A stretch of DNA of 64,000 bases. It comes from Branchiostoma floridae (lineage: Eukaryota; Chordata; Leptocardii; Amphioxiformes; Branchiostomatidae). The translations under genes and the position numbers were made by a program. Below the pieces are notes generated by a model, which ran no database searches, had not been told where the DNA came from, and saw nothing but the letters and a program-made list of their open reading frames with translations. Of this stretch, positions 10,329-22,800 are shown piece after piece (the stretch's first letter is position 1; each line of letters opens with the position of its first letter). The stretch covers positions 10,477,244 to 10,541,243 of the forward strand of contig NC_049993.1 of the NCBI RefSeq assembly GCF_000003815.2, given 5' to 3'.

Positions 10329-12754
10329 CTAACACCGGATGTGCTCCACCCACCCCTCCAGATCACCTGCTTTCATATCCTGGAGTAAAAAAATAGACAT
10401 TAATCATCGCTAAAACTGTCTATACATGTGTACTATAAAGCCGAACTGATTGCAGGTATTCCTTAAAGTAACAGTCAGACAAAATGCAAACTGCGAGAAT
10501 ACTGAGTACTGTCTCAAGAACAGCAACTGTGTAAACAATTAGTTTTAAGTTGATCATCGCAATGTGGTATTACTTTAGCTAGTCCATTCCTAGTATAACA
10601 TTCCAGATGTGCCTCTCTGTGCTTCAAGTTACTTAATCCTGCTTTAATAAAGATACTTACGATGCGTATTTTGTTGTCGTCGATAAAGTGCCGTCTCTGT
10701 GCCACAACAAGCCCGTTTCCGTCAAAGTTAGGGTACGTGGCCACCAGACAGTCCCCCTCCATGGTCCAGATAGACTGGGGTTGGGAGACAACGAGGGAGA
10801 CACCGAGAAGAACTTAAATATCGGAGGGAGTCCTACATAGGTCTTACGTCCATCTTGGCACACATAATGTACCCCTTCTCTGTATCTTTGTATCTCTCTG
10901 TCTTTCTCCCCCTCTCTCTCTCTCAAACACACACGTGCGCGTGCACCCCCCCCACACACACACACGGACAGACACACGCACAGACACACACACAAACACA
11001 CACAAACACACATACACACACACACACACACAACGTTCATCTGCCCATTGTGATTTCACATAGAGGTTGTCCTTTGTTGTAGCATACATCTTTCTATCTC
11101 CTAAGCTTACCGGAGTCTTCTTCCCTGTGATCCCTTCCTCCACGCCCTCCACCCCCAGTGTGTTAGTGTTCACAAGTGTTTTCCCGAGAAAGTCCACCTT
11201 GACCGTCAACTCCTTCCCGGAGAGCGAGACGTCCATCGACATTTCGTTTTCCTGGAACTTCTGAATTGCCTCAGCAGGGACACCTGTAAAGTGACGACAC
11301 GTTGTAAGCAAATGTAGCTTTAATAGAGCATGAAGGAATTTCAACTTGTACGTTGTGCATCGTCGTTTCCGATTCCTTTGCCATTTTAATAACTGCTCTT
11401 GCTTCGTAACCCTTCCTTCTGGAAGTGTCGTTTCCGGTCTGTTGATGAAGAGGAAAAAACGTTCAGTATGTCCGATGCGACACAACTGATGGGTAAGAAG
11501 TATTCATATAATCCTTTAATCCCTTTAGTGCTTCTTTTTGCCTTTCACAACGTTCATGAAAATAAAACATGATAGTACATTATTCTGAGTTTCCTAGTCT
11601 CAATTGGAAAAGGGCATGTGTGTGCTTAAACCCGTTGATATGTGGTAATGACGTTTCCGTAATTATGTTAAGGTCATGGTGCACTAACTCGGAACTGGCA
11701 AGAAAATACTGTGTCAGTGTCAATCATCCCTGAAAGATGAAGTGTTCGGAGCCATTTTGTTGTAGTGCAAATCAGCATGTTTGTGTGCAATCTATCGCAA
11801 TGATTTTTCATTCCATGAGCAGCACAATGTACTCCACGATATGTTTGTGGGGAGGGGGGCGCCGGAAACATATGATAGCTTGGGTAAAGAAAATCACAAT
11901 TCTAGTAGTAATACTCCACCTGTTCAAATGTTACTTACGATAAGACTCCAATTACCTGTGTAAACTGGTTTGACATATAACTAATTGTTGAACTACTGAC
12001 ATGGGCAAACAGGGCTATCAGATGACCACAAAAAGTCGAGGGAATTTGCATAAGGTCTTGTTTAAAAGGTCTTTAGTATTTTCGACCTTTTGTTCGTCTG
12101 AAACGAGTATCCCCGAGTCTATAGAAGCAATCTCTGACCTCGTTCCAAATAAAGCACTTTTCCATAATGTTAAACCTAAAATCGTTGAAGAACTTTTCAT
12201 GACATTTGGAAGGACTTTTCGTGTGTTAACATATCCTGTTGTGAAGAAATATCATTCAAGGTTAGTGCCCAACGCTTTGCAAAGTTTATACCTTAGGGTC
12301 ATGGCTTATTATTGTGTGCATGTACTGTCAATTCTATTGCAAAAACTACGGAAAAACCTTAACAACTTGAATCCCCACCCCACCCCATAGAAAAGTGGTA
12401 CAATCATTTGCCCAACTAGAGCTGTCATGCGTCGTTTACCTTTACCCTATATATTCCCAATGGATGTCTGAAGGCCTGTCATCGGGTAACTTGATGCCAA
12501 GGCTCCAGCTAACCAGCACCGGTATACGTTGTAATGTGGACTCCGTTTAACTTGACTGCACAATCAGAATAAAGATTATCATCTGTGCTATTACGAGCCC
12601 ATCAATGGGAGATTCAAAGCTAGTCTTGTGTTTTGAACAAATATGCATATTACTGTCAAAGTAACTTACCAAGTTTCTCCATGATTTGCTGATAGTTGTC
12701 CGAACGTCCACAGTGTTTCCACTTTCCGTTCCATTTTGCTACGTCAAATGGCAT
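10329..12754 (-). CDS. FABP-like lipid-binding protein, copy 4 (complete)
   Basis: Complete gene of 140 aa. Exons: 12754-12670, 11283-11111, 10774-10661, 10379-10329. Junctions: CTT G|GTAAGT, CCG|GTAAGC, ATC|GTAAGT; acceptors TTACAG, CCCCAG, CTCCAG; phases 1, 0, 0. Starts MPFDVAKWNGKWKHC (G-x-W signature kept as GKW). Exon 2 begins GVPAEAIQKFQENEM and contains SLSGKELTVKVDFLGKT; exon 3 starts SIWTMEGDCLVATYPNFDG; exon 4 reads DMKAGDLEGWVEHIRC-stop. It is the most divergent copy (Ser instead of Val at the start of exon 3, KTP instead of KRK at the end of exon 2). Intron 2 carries a CA microsatellite and intron 1 is the longest of the cluster at 1.4 kb. It is the last member of the cluster on this side. 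Confidence 0.92.
10925..11033. repeat. Imperfect (CA)n microsatellite
   Basis: CA-rich tract with a short poly-C interruption, inside intron 2 of FABP copy 4. Reading frames through it give only His-Thr runs and are not genes. Confidence 0.9.
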
Positions 12755-14587
12755 CTTCGTTTTGGCGATGTTCTGGTAAAATCAGATCTCACTGTTCACT
12801 TCGAATCGTACTACCTGCCACCACGCTATGACTCTGAAATCGAGCCTTATTGTTAACGAAGCGTGTCGCCCTGTGACCTTATGAACGCCGTCGCTAGGAG
12901 GCCACCATTGGACGATCGAATTTCATTACATTTGACCTAAATGCGCAAAGCCTGCTGGTCCAGCATTTAAAAAAGATGGCGAAAAAACAGCCTCTCATGC
13001 CTGAATATAAGTGTAAGCAAATTCACTATATTCAAAGTCCATGTTAAATGACAAATGATTTTTATAGATTAAGAACGAATCACAATGGCACGTCTTTTTA
13101 TAAAACAGAAATGAATTTGTATTTCACCAACTCTCGGCTACCTTCCTATATCCCTTTACAATGAATGAGTGAATGAACTCTATTTGACAATTGTACAATG
13201 TATGGCAATAACTATTACACAAAGTACAAAATAACGGTATAGACTATAGAGTAAAACTTAACATCATATTTACTATACAATAAGGAGTAGCATATTTTTT
13301 ACATAATGTTTCAATCGAGTGGGGTTAATCATGAGTGTCGGTATCTTTTCTAATAACAAGGCAGTCTTTTGTATATCTATATTTTGGCGTTGTGGGAGTT
13401 ATTGCAATTTAAGATATATTCTAATCTTCAATATAGTCTTTTCGTAAATCTTTTGTACTTGATTCGAGAAATGTAAATACCTTATGACGTAAAACATTAT
13501 ATCTAGAACATTCCATGACAAAGTAAGTAACGCTTGTTATCAACTGTGCTTTGCTGTTCTCTACAACACTCAGCTCCACTGTACCAAGTAATGTGTATAT
13601 CGGGTGACGCCAGGGGCATTAACATATACAGGACACAGGAAGGACAGAGGCAAAGATATGAGAACGCAAGACCACTTCTAATGTAGATAACGTTATATAC
13701 TGTTTGAAATTCAAAAGCTTTTATCCAATTTGAATTCTTTACCTGTGTGGTGTAGTGCGATGTCGTGAAGACGCGCGCATTTTACAGATTTTTCACATGT
13801 CGTTATCGAATTCTTTGTTAGAGGTCGAAAAACTAATAGACTTGATTAAATTATTTCTTCGTTATGACATTAGTTATGGTTACATTGAGTTAAACAAATT
13901 CTATTCTTCCAATTAAAACATGATTATTATCAAATAATTGTATATATGAAAAGCTGGTGTTAATTTCTATATGTCGTGATTAGTTTCAAATTCAAACATG
14001 AATTGAAAAACACAGCGTCGTTGTTTGCAAATGTTGCTCACCTTCAAGTAAAACGGGAAAAATCAATACTTAGCGGGATACCGACTTGGTGATTCGCCTT
14101 CCCATATCTTAAGCTGTGACGTCAAGAAGACGTCAAGACGATCATTGCTGAGTAAGATAAAAGAATCGATAAGATCTTGTACGAGCTCATGAGTTGCAGA
14201 TGCTTAGTTCTAAAAATTGACAGGATCAGACTGGAAGTCTTAAAGATTGGAAAGTCGTGACCTTCTTGTTATTTTGTTCCTTCTGACGTTCCATTCCCTC
14301 CTGCTGACAGTAACATTTGCCGTATGCTACCGGCAGCTTTCAGCGGGCACCAGGCAATCACGCTATCTCGCCATGGCGCTAAGCCACTGCGCTTACCCAA
14401 ACCTGCATTCTCACAGTGGGTGGATTCTACTGCGAGGTGGCAAACGAGTTTAAAGCTCCAGTAGCTGCAGAAAATAAGTGTGGCTGAATCATGTTATATC
14501 GCGGTTACTGGATACTTCAAGTAGAAAAGCTGGAAAGAATGGTTCTTTCCTTACTCTCTTTCAATAGACTTGATTATTTGGTCCATT
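12755..14587. other. Gene-free stretch upstream of the FABP cluster
   Basis: Only the first 200 bp look regulatory: a TGACCT half-site (12874-12879), which is AGGTCA on the gene strand, lies 120 bp upstream of the copy 4 ATG, and another TGACCT lies near 12937. The rest is AT-rich, with no convincing exon, RNA gene or repeat. Confidence 0.5.
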
Positions 14588-14687
14588 NNNNNNNNNNNNN
14601 NNNNNNNNNNNNNNNNNNNNNNNNNNNNNNNNNNNNNNNNNNNNNNNNNNNNNNNNNNNNNNNNNNNNNNNNNNNNNNNNNNNNNNN
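14588..14687. other. Assembly gap (100 N)
   Basis: Exactly 100 N, the conventional size for a gap of unknown length. It means order and distance between the FABP cluster and the receptor gene rest on scaffolding. Confidence 1.
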
Positions 14688-14706
14688 TTACATGTTAGGT
14701 TGACAC

Positions 14707-14787
14707 AGTAAAAAAAAAAATACAAAATGGAAAGCCCGATGAAAACGACTAAAAAAACAGCCGGAGCCTAACCTCTGCTTGGAGAGT
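14707..14787. mobile_element. MITE family A, end fragment
   Basis: One terminal part of the family A element seen complete at 27260-27434. Shared features are a GTACAAAAT-like stretch, GAAAGCCCGA, AACAGCCGGAGCC and the terminal AACCTCTGCTTGGAG. The other end is lost beside or inside the N gap. Confidence 0.6.
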
Positions 14788-16815
14788 AGTTGTAACAGGA
14801 TTGGGTATGGTGTTTCAGAATCCAGTAAAAATAATGGGGCGGTTAAAGTTTTGAACATTATATTAACACTTCTCTTTGTAGTTCGCACGTGTTTCCAAAA
14901 TGATTTTTTTCAGAACTAAAAAACGGGATAAACAACCAGTCATCATTCAATGTCAGCGGATAAAGAGCGGGTGGAAAGTTCTCAATCCTCTCAACCCCTC
15001 TAGTTATTCGGAGTCTTTGATATAAACCACATCCTGATAAATGTGCTGTTTCCGGGCACAATACAGTGATAACATAATTTCAAAGGTTATTGCTCTACAT
15101 AATTGTAGTAAACCTGTATCAACTATCTACGTGACACGTGCCCAAAAGGCGGGTGAACATGTGAGAACCCGGCCCGACTGTTCTCAGTGATAACTTAGTG
15201 TGATGGGATCCCGCCCCCCGAGGGGACCGCCGGGCGTGATCCCGATGGAACCCATCGCCCTTTTCTCCACAAAGCTCTAAGCTCACGTACTTCGTCAAAG
15301 TCAAGGAATGATCTTAGCACACGAACTTGACACTTGAGTTGTATGGAGATAAGAAAGTACCGCTGGCGATACAAATGGTTGTTCGCACAAAACATTTATG
15401 CAACGATTTATTTTTACTCCGAATGGAATTACTCCAAATGGCTACAGATAAGGATACATTTCCGTTTGTCGCATCTTGGCTACTTTCTAGACACATCTAT
15501 GTGAACAGGCAACATAACTAGCTATGACTAGCCTTTCATGATTTTGTACGTAGGCCGTGCTCTGATAAGGCAGTACTAAAATGATGAGTCCCTAGCAGCT
15601 ACTATCAGAATGTATAAATGTGTTCCCTAATGTTATTTTATTCGCTTTGAAGCCAATAACCTCAAGTAATAAATCTTTGAATTCCTAGAAGATTTCTTCG
15701 TTATTATACGTTACTTCAGCTGTTTGTTAGTAGACAGGATTACTCAAGATGTGGGTTTTAATACAATTTTGTAGAACATAAGTCTTAGCTTTAACTTAAT
15801 ATTATGCATTATGAGTGATTCGCTTCAATTTGGCAGACGTGTACTCTTAATCTAAATTGCTCTCTTATTTTTAGTTTCCATGAACAATATTTAGTTTCCA
15901 GACACCGTTATTTTACGAACTTCAGTCCTGTCACGCTCTCTCTTAATCTCCTTAGATGTAGTGAGGTGTAGAAAACATGCGCGCGCACACATACGGTTGT
16001 TCAAAACTCACTTGCCATTCCCTTCAGCAATCTTTCTGCCTAGCAGCTGATCTTGCTGATTTAGAAATATTTTGTACGTAGTATGGCGTACCACACGGGG
16101 CGCCACACCCGTCACACAGACGTGGAGAGGAATATTCATCCTCACGCATGCGTCGTGTTAACCGCAAGTACGGGATTTCAGTTCACGTTGGCTGTAGGAG
16201 AAGGAGTCGGCCGTCTGTATCATGACACTCTATTGAGAGGAGTCCGGGCATGACAGAACAGGCGAGCAGACGACCTTATCTCGTCCTCTACTTTACGGGG
16301 AGCCCGAGAAGATCACTCACGGCTTGTGCGATATGCTGATTACAACTGTCATCCTTGGTCTCCGCTGTTCTTCATGAATACAGAGAGCCCGTTAAGTTGG
16401 GTCTTTGCAAGCTTCGCATCGGGTGGTCCGTACATCATGAGGCAGGGAATTACCAGATTGTGTGATCAACAATATCAAGCAGTAGAATGTTTTAACCTAA
16501 TCTAGACTAATCGGGGCTGCTTGACAGCTTGTTCACGAGTTTCCTAGCTGTAGTCTTGTGTACGGACGACTCTCATGAAGAGAGTCGCGCGCCCCGGAAT
16601 TCTCAGCTGTAGTTTGCATAGAGCATTTATGCGGTCAATATGAAGTGTGAATAGAAGCTGCCCGCCGTAATTACAGTGTGGAAGCCCACTGCATCATCAT
16701 TGATGGAGACCGTGTTCTAGCAGACACCACCTACGGACAAAGAAACGCGATCCACCGGCGTGTCTTCTCGGCTGGACTGAGAACGTCGCTTGGCTCCAGC
16801 GTAGAAAAATCGGAG
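14788..16815. other. Gene-free stretch and presumed 5' region of the GluN3-like gene
   Basis: No coding exon recognised. The reading frame of the receptor's first exon stays open upstream to 16678 but has no in-frame ATG before 16816, so this part is taken as 5' UTR. The last 700 bp are richer in CpG. A short hairpin with arms GACTCTC/GAGAGTC lies near 16567-16588. No TATA box was identified. Confidence 0.4.
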
Positions 16816-19800
16816 ATGGCGTTCTGTACTGGCTTTGTCTTTGCTACCATTTTGTCCTGCACTTTAACGAACGTTGAATGCTGCACTGCAGAAAACATTT
16901 CTGACGCGGCCAGGTTTCGAATAGGTCTCTTGTCTTCCAATGACTCTTACAAGATCAGTCTTCGGAAAGTTCTGGAGAGGAGTAAAGTTGGCGGGAACAG
17001 TGTGTTTTCGGGTCTCAGTGTTGAAACGGTTAGTCTTAGCACGGGTTTGGACACCCTGACGACCATGACTACCATGTATGAACATGTACTGTCTATGATA
17101 ATGACAACGGGGTGGACTCCAGAGTTACAACGACAAGCTGCAATAGCGTCTTCCGTCGGTATTCCGTCCATGCACCTTAACATAGAGCCCTGTGGAGATT
17201 CCTATTCAGAGGTAAGCGTATTAGATGATGGTAAAAGGGTTTTCTTGTCTAAACTTTACTATACTAAACTAGACTATAGCATGTATACTTAAGATTCATA
17301 TCCTGTTCAGTATTATAATATAGATCGTAGTCTTCTAGTTTGCATCGTTAACCAGTTACACCATTCATTTCAATGGCCTTTTGGAAAGACAATAACCAAG
17401 GCGTGTTTCTGGGTGGAGTGTGTTATTCAGGGATGGATGGTATGTGATATTCAGGATACGATCATGCCAATCAAGTAGCTGTAGATCGAGATTACATTCA
17501 CAAGTTTCCTTGATCCCCCAACTTGCATATTACGCTTCTTTTTCTTTCTTCTGCCTGCTGCCGCACCAAGAGATCTACCTGCATAGTAACCATCTCCAAA
17601 TGGGTGATAATAACGGCTGAGATAAGGCACCGTACCGAGAAACGCAATCCTTGGATTTGCATAAACGTTAACGTTGTTTTTGTGTCCTTGGAACATCGTT
17701 CCTGCTCTCTTCCTTTCACTTAACTCTTCCACAGAGTCGCAACAGCTCAGATAAACTCTAGATCGATGTCGCTTTGCATCATGATTTAATATAGCCCGGT
17801 TCTTAGACGGTTGTCTTATATCATAATATGTAGCACTTCTTACGTGTCTTGTGTTACCTACAAGGAAATCGGATTTGCCAGCACCCATTTCATTACGTAA
17901 ATTACGTTACGTGTAGCTTTCAAGAAAAGTTTTCCATTACCTTTCCACGATTCCATGTGACGACTGTCCTCAATTGATTAATCAGATCATGTCGTTTACC
18001 TTAATACAGCATTAGTTACTGGCTAGAATGTCTAATGCCTTGTCTTAATTTAAGATATTTGTTGCCTATCTTAAGCAACCGGAAGATATACACAACCGTA
18101 TCGATATTTAATAAGATGTACGTATTTGCTGAAGATATATAAGAATTTTCTCAAATAAGTTTTCTTGTCTCGGAATTCCCCACGAATTGCTTTCTGAATG
18201 GCAATGACGTCATGATTGGGAGTGACCTCCTTGACCTCAGTGGGAGTGAAGGTCACAGGACGAGTTCAATATGAGATAAGTGGCGGGGCTCTGAGAAACA
18301 GGATTGGACGTATGATTCCTCCCATGCCCTGACCCATGGCGCGGTTGACCATGTAGCTGACCCTTGACAAAATCCCATTTCTATACACATTACCCTTTTC
18401 AATCGCGCGGAAATTACGGCGTAAGTAGTCATTCATCAGAAAGGAACTACTACGAAATGTGAAAACGCTATCCCGAATATTTTCCCTCAAATCTATCTTA
18501 TATATGTTGATATTGTTAACGGTGGACACTTGAACAGTTGAACTTACCATGATATTGTTTTAGTCGGTTTCTTATAATATCCTTTCTATTATTATTATTG
18601 TTTATTTGTAAAAGAAAACAGAAACAAATTAGTAGCAGCACGGAAAAATAACATCCTGGGGAGACCAGAATTAGAAACCTATAAGTTTCTTCCTCGACAT
18701 ACGCAGATGAGATAAGATAAAAGAAAAGGAACATCATAATATCATATTTAGATACACGAGAAGATAAGGAAATTTGTTGGACTACTACTTAAAGAAATAA
18801 TGCTATCAAAATGAATATCAAATTTAGGGGTAGTTCAAGAAAACCAAATGATTTTATTTGTTTGTATTGCCTACTTTCCAACATTGGACATCCATTTTAC
18901 CCACAGAACGTCTGCAGCAGAAGCTAGAACCTCATTTTCATCTGAGTGAAGTGAGGAACTTGTTTTTAAGTGCCTTTCCCAAAGGCGGAGCATGTCAGGG
19001 GATCCTAACCAGCATCCTATATGTAACATCGATGCCACCATCACCCAAAACTTTCCTCAACACTATGTTCCTCTTATTTCCTCTTACTATTCCTCCCGCC
19101 TTGTCTAACTTTACTTCATGGTCCTCAGCACTTTGTCTTGTTTTCCAGCTAAAGGCAAGATACCCCATTTCTTTTTCCATAAAGGACACGACCACGTCTA
19201 TCGTCTGTAGCTATTTTATGTTACTGTCGAGTTTCTTTGTGTTATCTTTGGATGTGACACAGATAATGTCTCAGCCACCATTCTTCTCTCTACTCCTCTC
19301 GAACTGAGCGAAGTTATGGTTCTTATGGCTAAAATACAATCCGTCTTCCAACCGCAGTAGCCATATAACAGTGGCTGAGAGAGCAGTAACCCATTCCACA
19401 GCCGCCTATCATTCAAACCTTGTTCAGAAACTGCCTTTCCTGCCAGAGATTTTATACGGTTATGGCTGTTTTAACAGCTTAACTCCATGTGTCAACACCC
19501 ATAAGGCATGTTGATTTGATTATATGAAGGACATCCTCTAAATGGACACAAGAACTGATGCGAGCGTTCAAATAAAAAATATTCACCAAAACGGAGGTTG
19601 AACATATGACTGAAAACACAGAATACAATATACCAATTCAAAAGCAGTTGATTCTTCAGTTTTGTTCTTTCACATTTTCTTTAACCTTGGAATATTCTAG
19701 TATTCGTTTTCCAGCATTTGTGTTTGCAACCTACGACATATATTTGCTTATTTTGATCGTTTTCCAGTATTTGTGTTTGCAATCCACGATATATATTTGC

Positions 19801-22800
19801 TAATTTTGAAGCTGCTTTGTACAATTTACAGTATGGTTGCAAACTTGTTGTTATTTCTTGAAAACGGCCAAGAATCGATGCGCGCGCGGATGTCATCCAT
19901 ATAATAAAATCAACATGTCCTACCTAGTGCGAGAAAACCATGCCCTTAGCCGTATACATGAGCTGCTGTTGCAAACCTTTCACTATGCGTTTCCCTTTTT
20001 ACCCAGTAGGCGGTAAATGGTTCGACTCTTAATGACCAGAGGCGTTTACCCAATTAGTATCGACTTGGAGGGATCCCATGCAGTAATTATTTGATAACGT
20101 TACACCGGCATGAATACATTCAATCAATTAAATATATTCAAGACAATATGACTTTCTTTCTTTTTCAATTACTGAGTACCATGCCGTGATAAGGTGCAAA
20201 ACTAAAGACATAACATCGTTTTCACTGTTAAATATGTATGTTGTAGATGTGCGATCTGAAATAATCATGCGGCAAATTTTGAATAGATATCTTTTTTTTT
20301 CCAGCCACTGTGATAACACTGTGATGAACCAAAACAAACGCTGCTTTTGGTGATCTGAGATCTTGGTCCATGATAATGTGATTTGTCAAAAGTCAAATGT
20401 GCAAATTGTATTAAGTTGTGAGCCCTGTAAAATTATGTGGCCTCCTCTGGGAAATGATAATACTTAATGGCAGAAATATCATGAAATGGGAAAATTGTTG
20501 TGCCGTAAATACCCAGCACTTATGTATATATTTCTCTCTCTCTCTAGGAAGTATTAGAGATGCTGTATACAGTGTTATTGAGCATTTATCAGATATTTGT
20601 AGTCTCAGAAACTAAACAAAATAATGTTGTACTAAACCATCTAGACACGTCTTGGTACATTGACACTCAGTCTGTTACATAGTGCTAAAAGTACTAGTCA
20701 TATGTAATGGTTTTAACGTACTTAGAACATTGCCGATGATCGGTTGGTAGCTATTCAGTCCATGTCCAAACCCCGATCCCATTTCTATCGTCTTTGTCAG
20801 CAGGGCTTAGGCTTTTCGGCACGGACTAATTGGGCAGCCTTGACTGGGCGTTTCAAACAGCTAAAGCAACGCCTAGATGGATTAACGAAGCATTACGCTT
20901 GGGCTCAGAATTTGCTTAAGAAAGATCAAGAAGGTGGAGACTTTCAAAGTTATTAAAGACGTCTCTAACTTCTGCTGAGAATCAAGATTGCAGATGACAA
21001 GGCGAGTTTGGTAACATGGGCGTTGAGAGGATAATCGATTCTATCCTCGTCACCCTTGACTTTAGCATCTTTTGGCGCGAGGATATACGAGTATGCTCTT
21101 TATTAGACTCTTTGCTCTTTCCAACGAGGTCACAAAAGTGCCATGAAGTTAAACTCTAACTGAGTTTCCGCCTACACAACGAAAAGGGTATGAATTGATA
21201 AGGGATCATTAATGCACATGTATATGTCAAGTTAGGTTTCCACACGTAAAGGTCAATTTCCTTTCATTCCAGGTCGCGGTCAGAGTTCGGTATAGCTTAA
21301 ACAAGAGTGACATCCTGGGCTTAACCCATGCAATCCACTTAACAAGTGTTGACATATCAATAGGGACGAAAACGATCCCGCAGAGGTTTATTTATGCTTG
21401 GAAATATCTGGAGTTATGACAACAAAAACGAGATTGTCACATCCCCTTAGTTTGATGGACAGTTCACCTTGGTGTGCGTTTCGCGGATCACCTTAGAATT
21501 AGAAGATAGATACACCCATCAATTTCTAGTAAAACGTTCAGGGACCAACAGAGAAGTGAATTCGTCCGGCATCAACACCAATATTAACACCCTTAATCGC
21601 ATAATTTCCTTAGTATATGTACAAGGATACTCTCACAACTATGGCTGTGTGGTTTGAGGTGCTTCAAAATCCCTTCCTATTTCCCATGATACAATTGACC
21701 ACACTTCACTTGTCTTCCTGTCTTGGTACTTTTAGAATAAATCAAAGTGTCCTCTTCAGTAAAGAGGATTTCCTTTTTTACGTCACTACTAAGCTATAGC
21801 TTCATCATTGTCAGATGTTTTCCTCTGAACAACTGGCTTCAATTGGTTTTTATGTACATCTGTATCAATGTCGTCCTTATAAAATATACTACATTTTGAA
21901 TAGGAATGACAGGTCCTGCTGGGCTTGTCTAGAAAGCGTATGCGGTAGTTTATAGCATGACCATTGCTTGCGAGGACATACTGAGAAAAAAGAATCAACT
22001 TCTCTCTCAAGTTTCCTCCCAGTTTCTTTCCCGCCAGCACATTGTCCGTGTGGCATCTCATCATTTTGGTGTTGGTGTATGACACAGTATAACCTTTTGA
22101 GATGTTCAATTCAACTTTGTAACTTTCCCAAATGTTGTTGTGTTTTTTTTTTTCAAACTACTTTTCATAGACGTGGAAGAAGTTTGAAAGAAAACTCCAG
22201 ATGGCTCCTGCAGTTGTATGGTCAATGCCCAACTCTCAAAAGTCATGGTAATCTCCATGTAAAAAGTCCAGTAATGTGTGCCGTGCTGATCTCCTTGTAG
22301 ATGTAGTGAAGGGCACTGGGTACACATACATCAGTAAGCAGTCACGATCAGGCATCTGACCCTGAGGTCTGACAATTTAACTTGATCAGGAGCGTGGTTA
22401 GAGTCTGAATATCAAACAGTCTAATACTGAAACCACTCCTACGGACATGATTGCAAATATCAAATGTCCTCTTAGCAAAGCTGGCAATGTGACTACGTGG
22501 TATATAGGGGTTAGGAAAAGTGTGAGAGTGAGCAATTATTTCAGACCGACTCGTGCGAGTACCCTTGGAATACGTTCGTTGGCCTGCATTCCATTTTGTA
22601 GGTTGGTTGTACTATAATTCTGTATGGCGCAGTAATCCATGTGCCTGAAAGTAGGGAACAGGTCATCAACTATCCCCTAGTGTGTGTGCCGTGCAGAAGT
22701 GGGAATATAGCGAGACCTCCGCTGAACCCTCCTCACTGGTGTGTATTAGACAACCATATCCGTGTCTGAACTGTCAAACTGAAACTATTGCGATAATACA

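Noticed and set aside
10657-11485. 127- and 213-codon minus-strand frames
   Set aside because: These are exons 2 and 3 of FABP copy 4 read through into the CA-repeat intron; only the spliced parts are coding.
12001-12390. 129-codon plus-strand frame
   Set aside because: It lies inside intron 1 of FABP copy 4 on the opposite strand, with no domain, no splice context and a composition like the surrounding AT-rich DNA.
20744-20956. 70-codon plus-strand frame rich in Lys/Gln/Leu
   Set aside because: It looks helical but matches nothing I know and has no flanking coding sequence.
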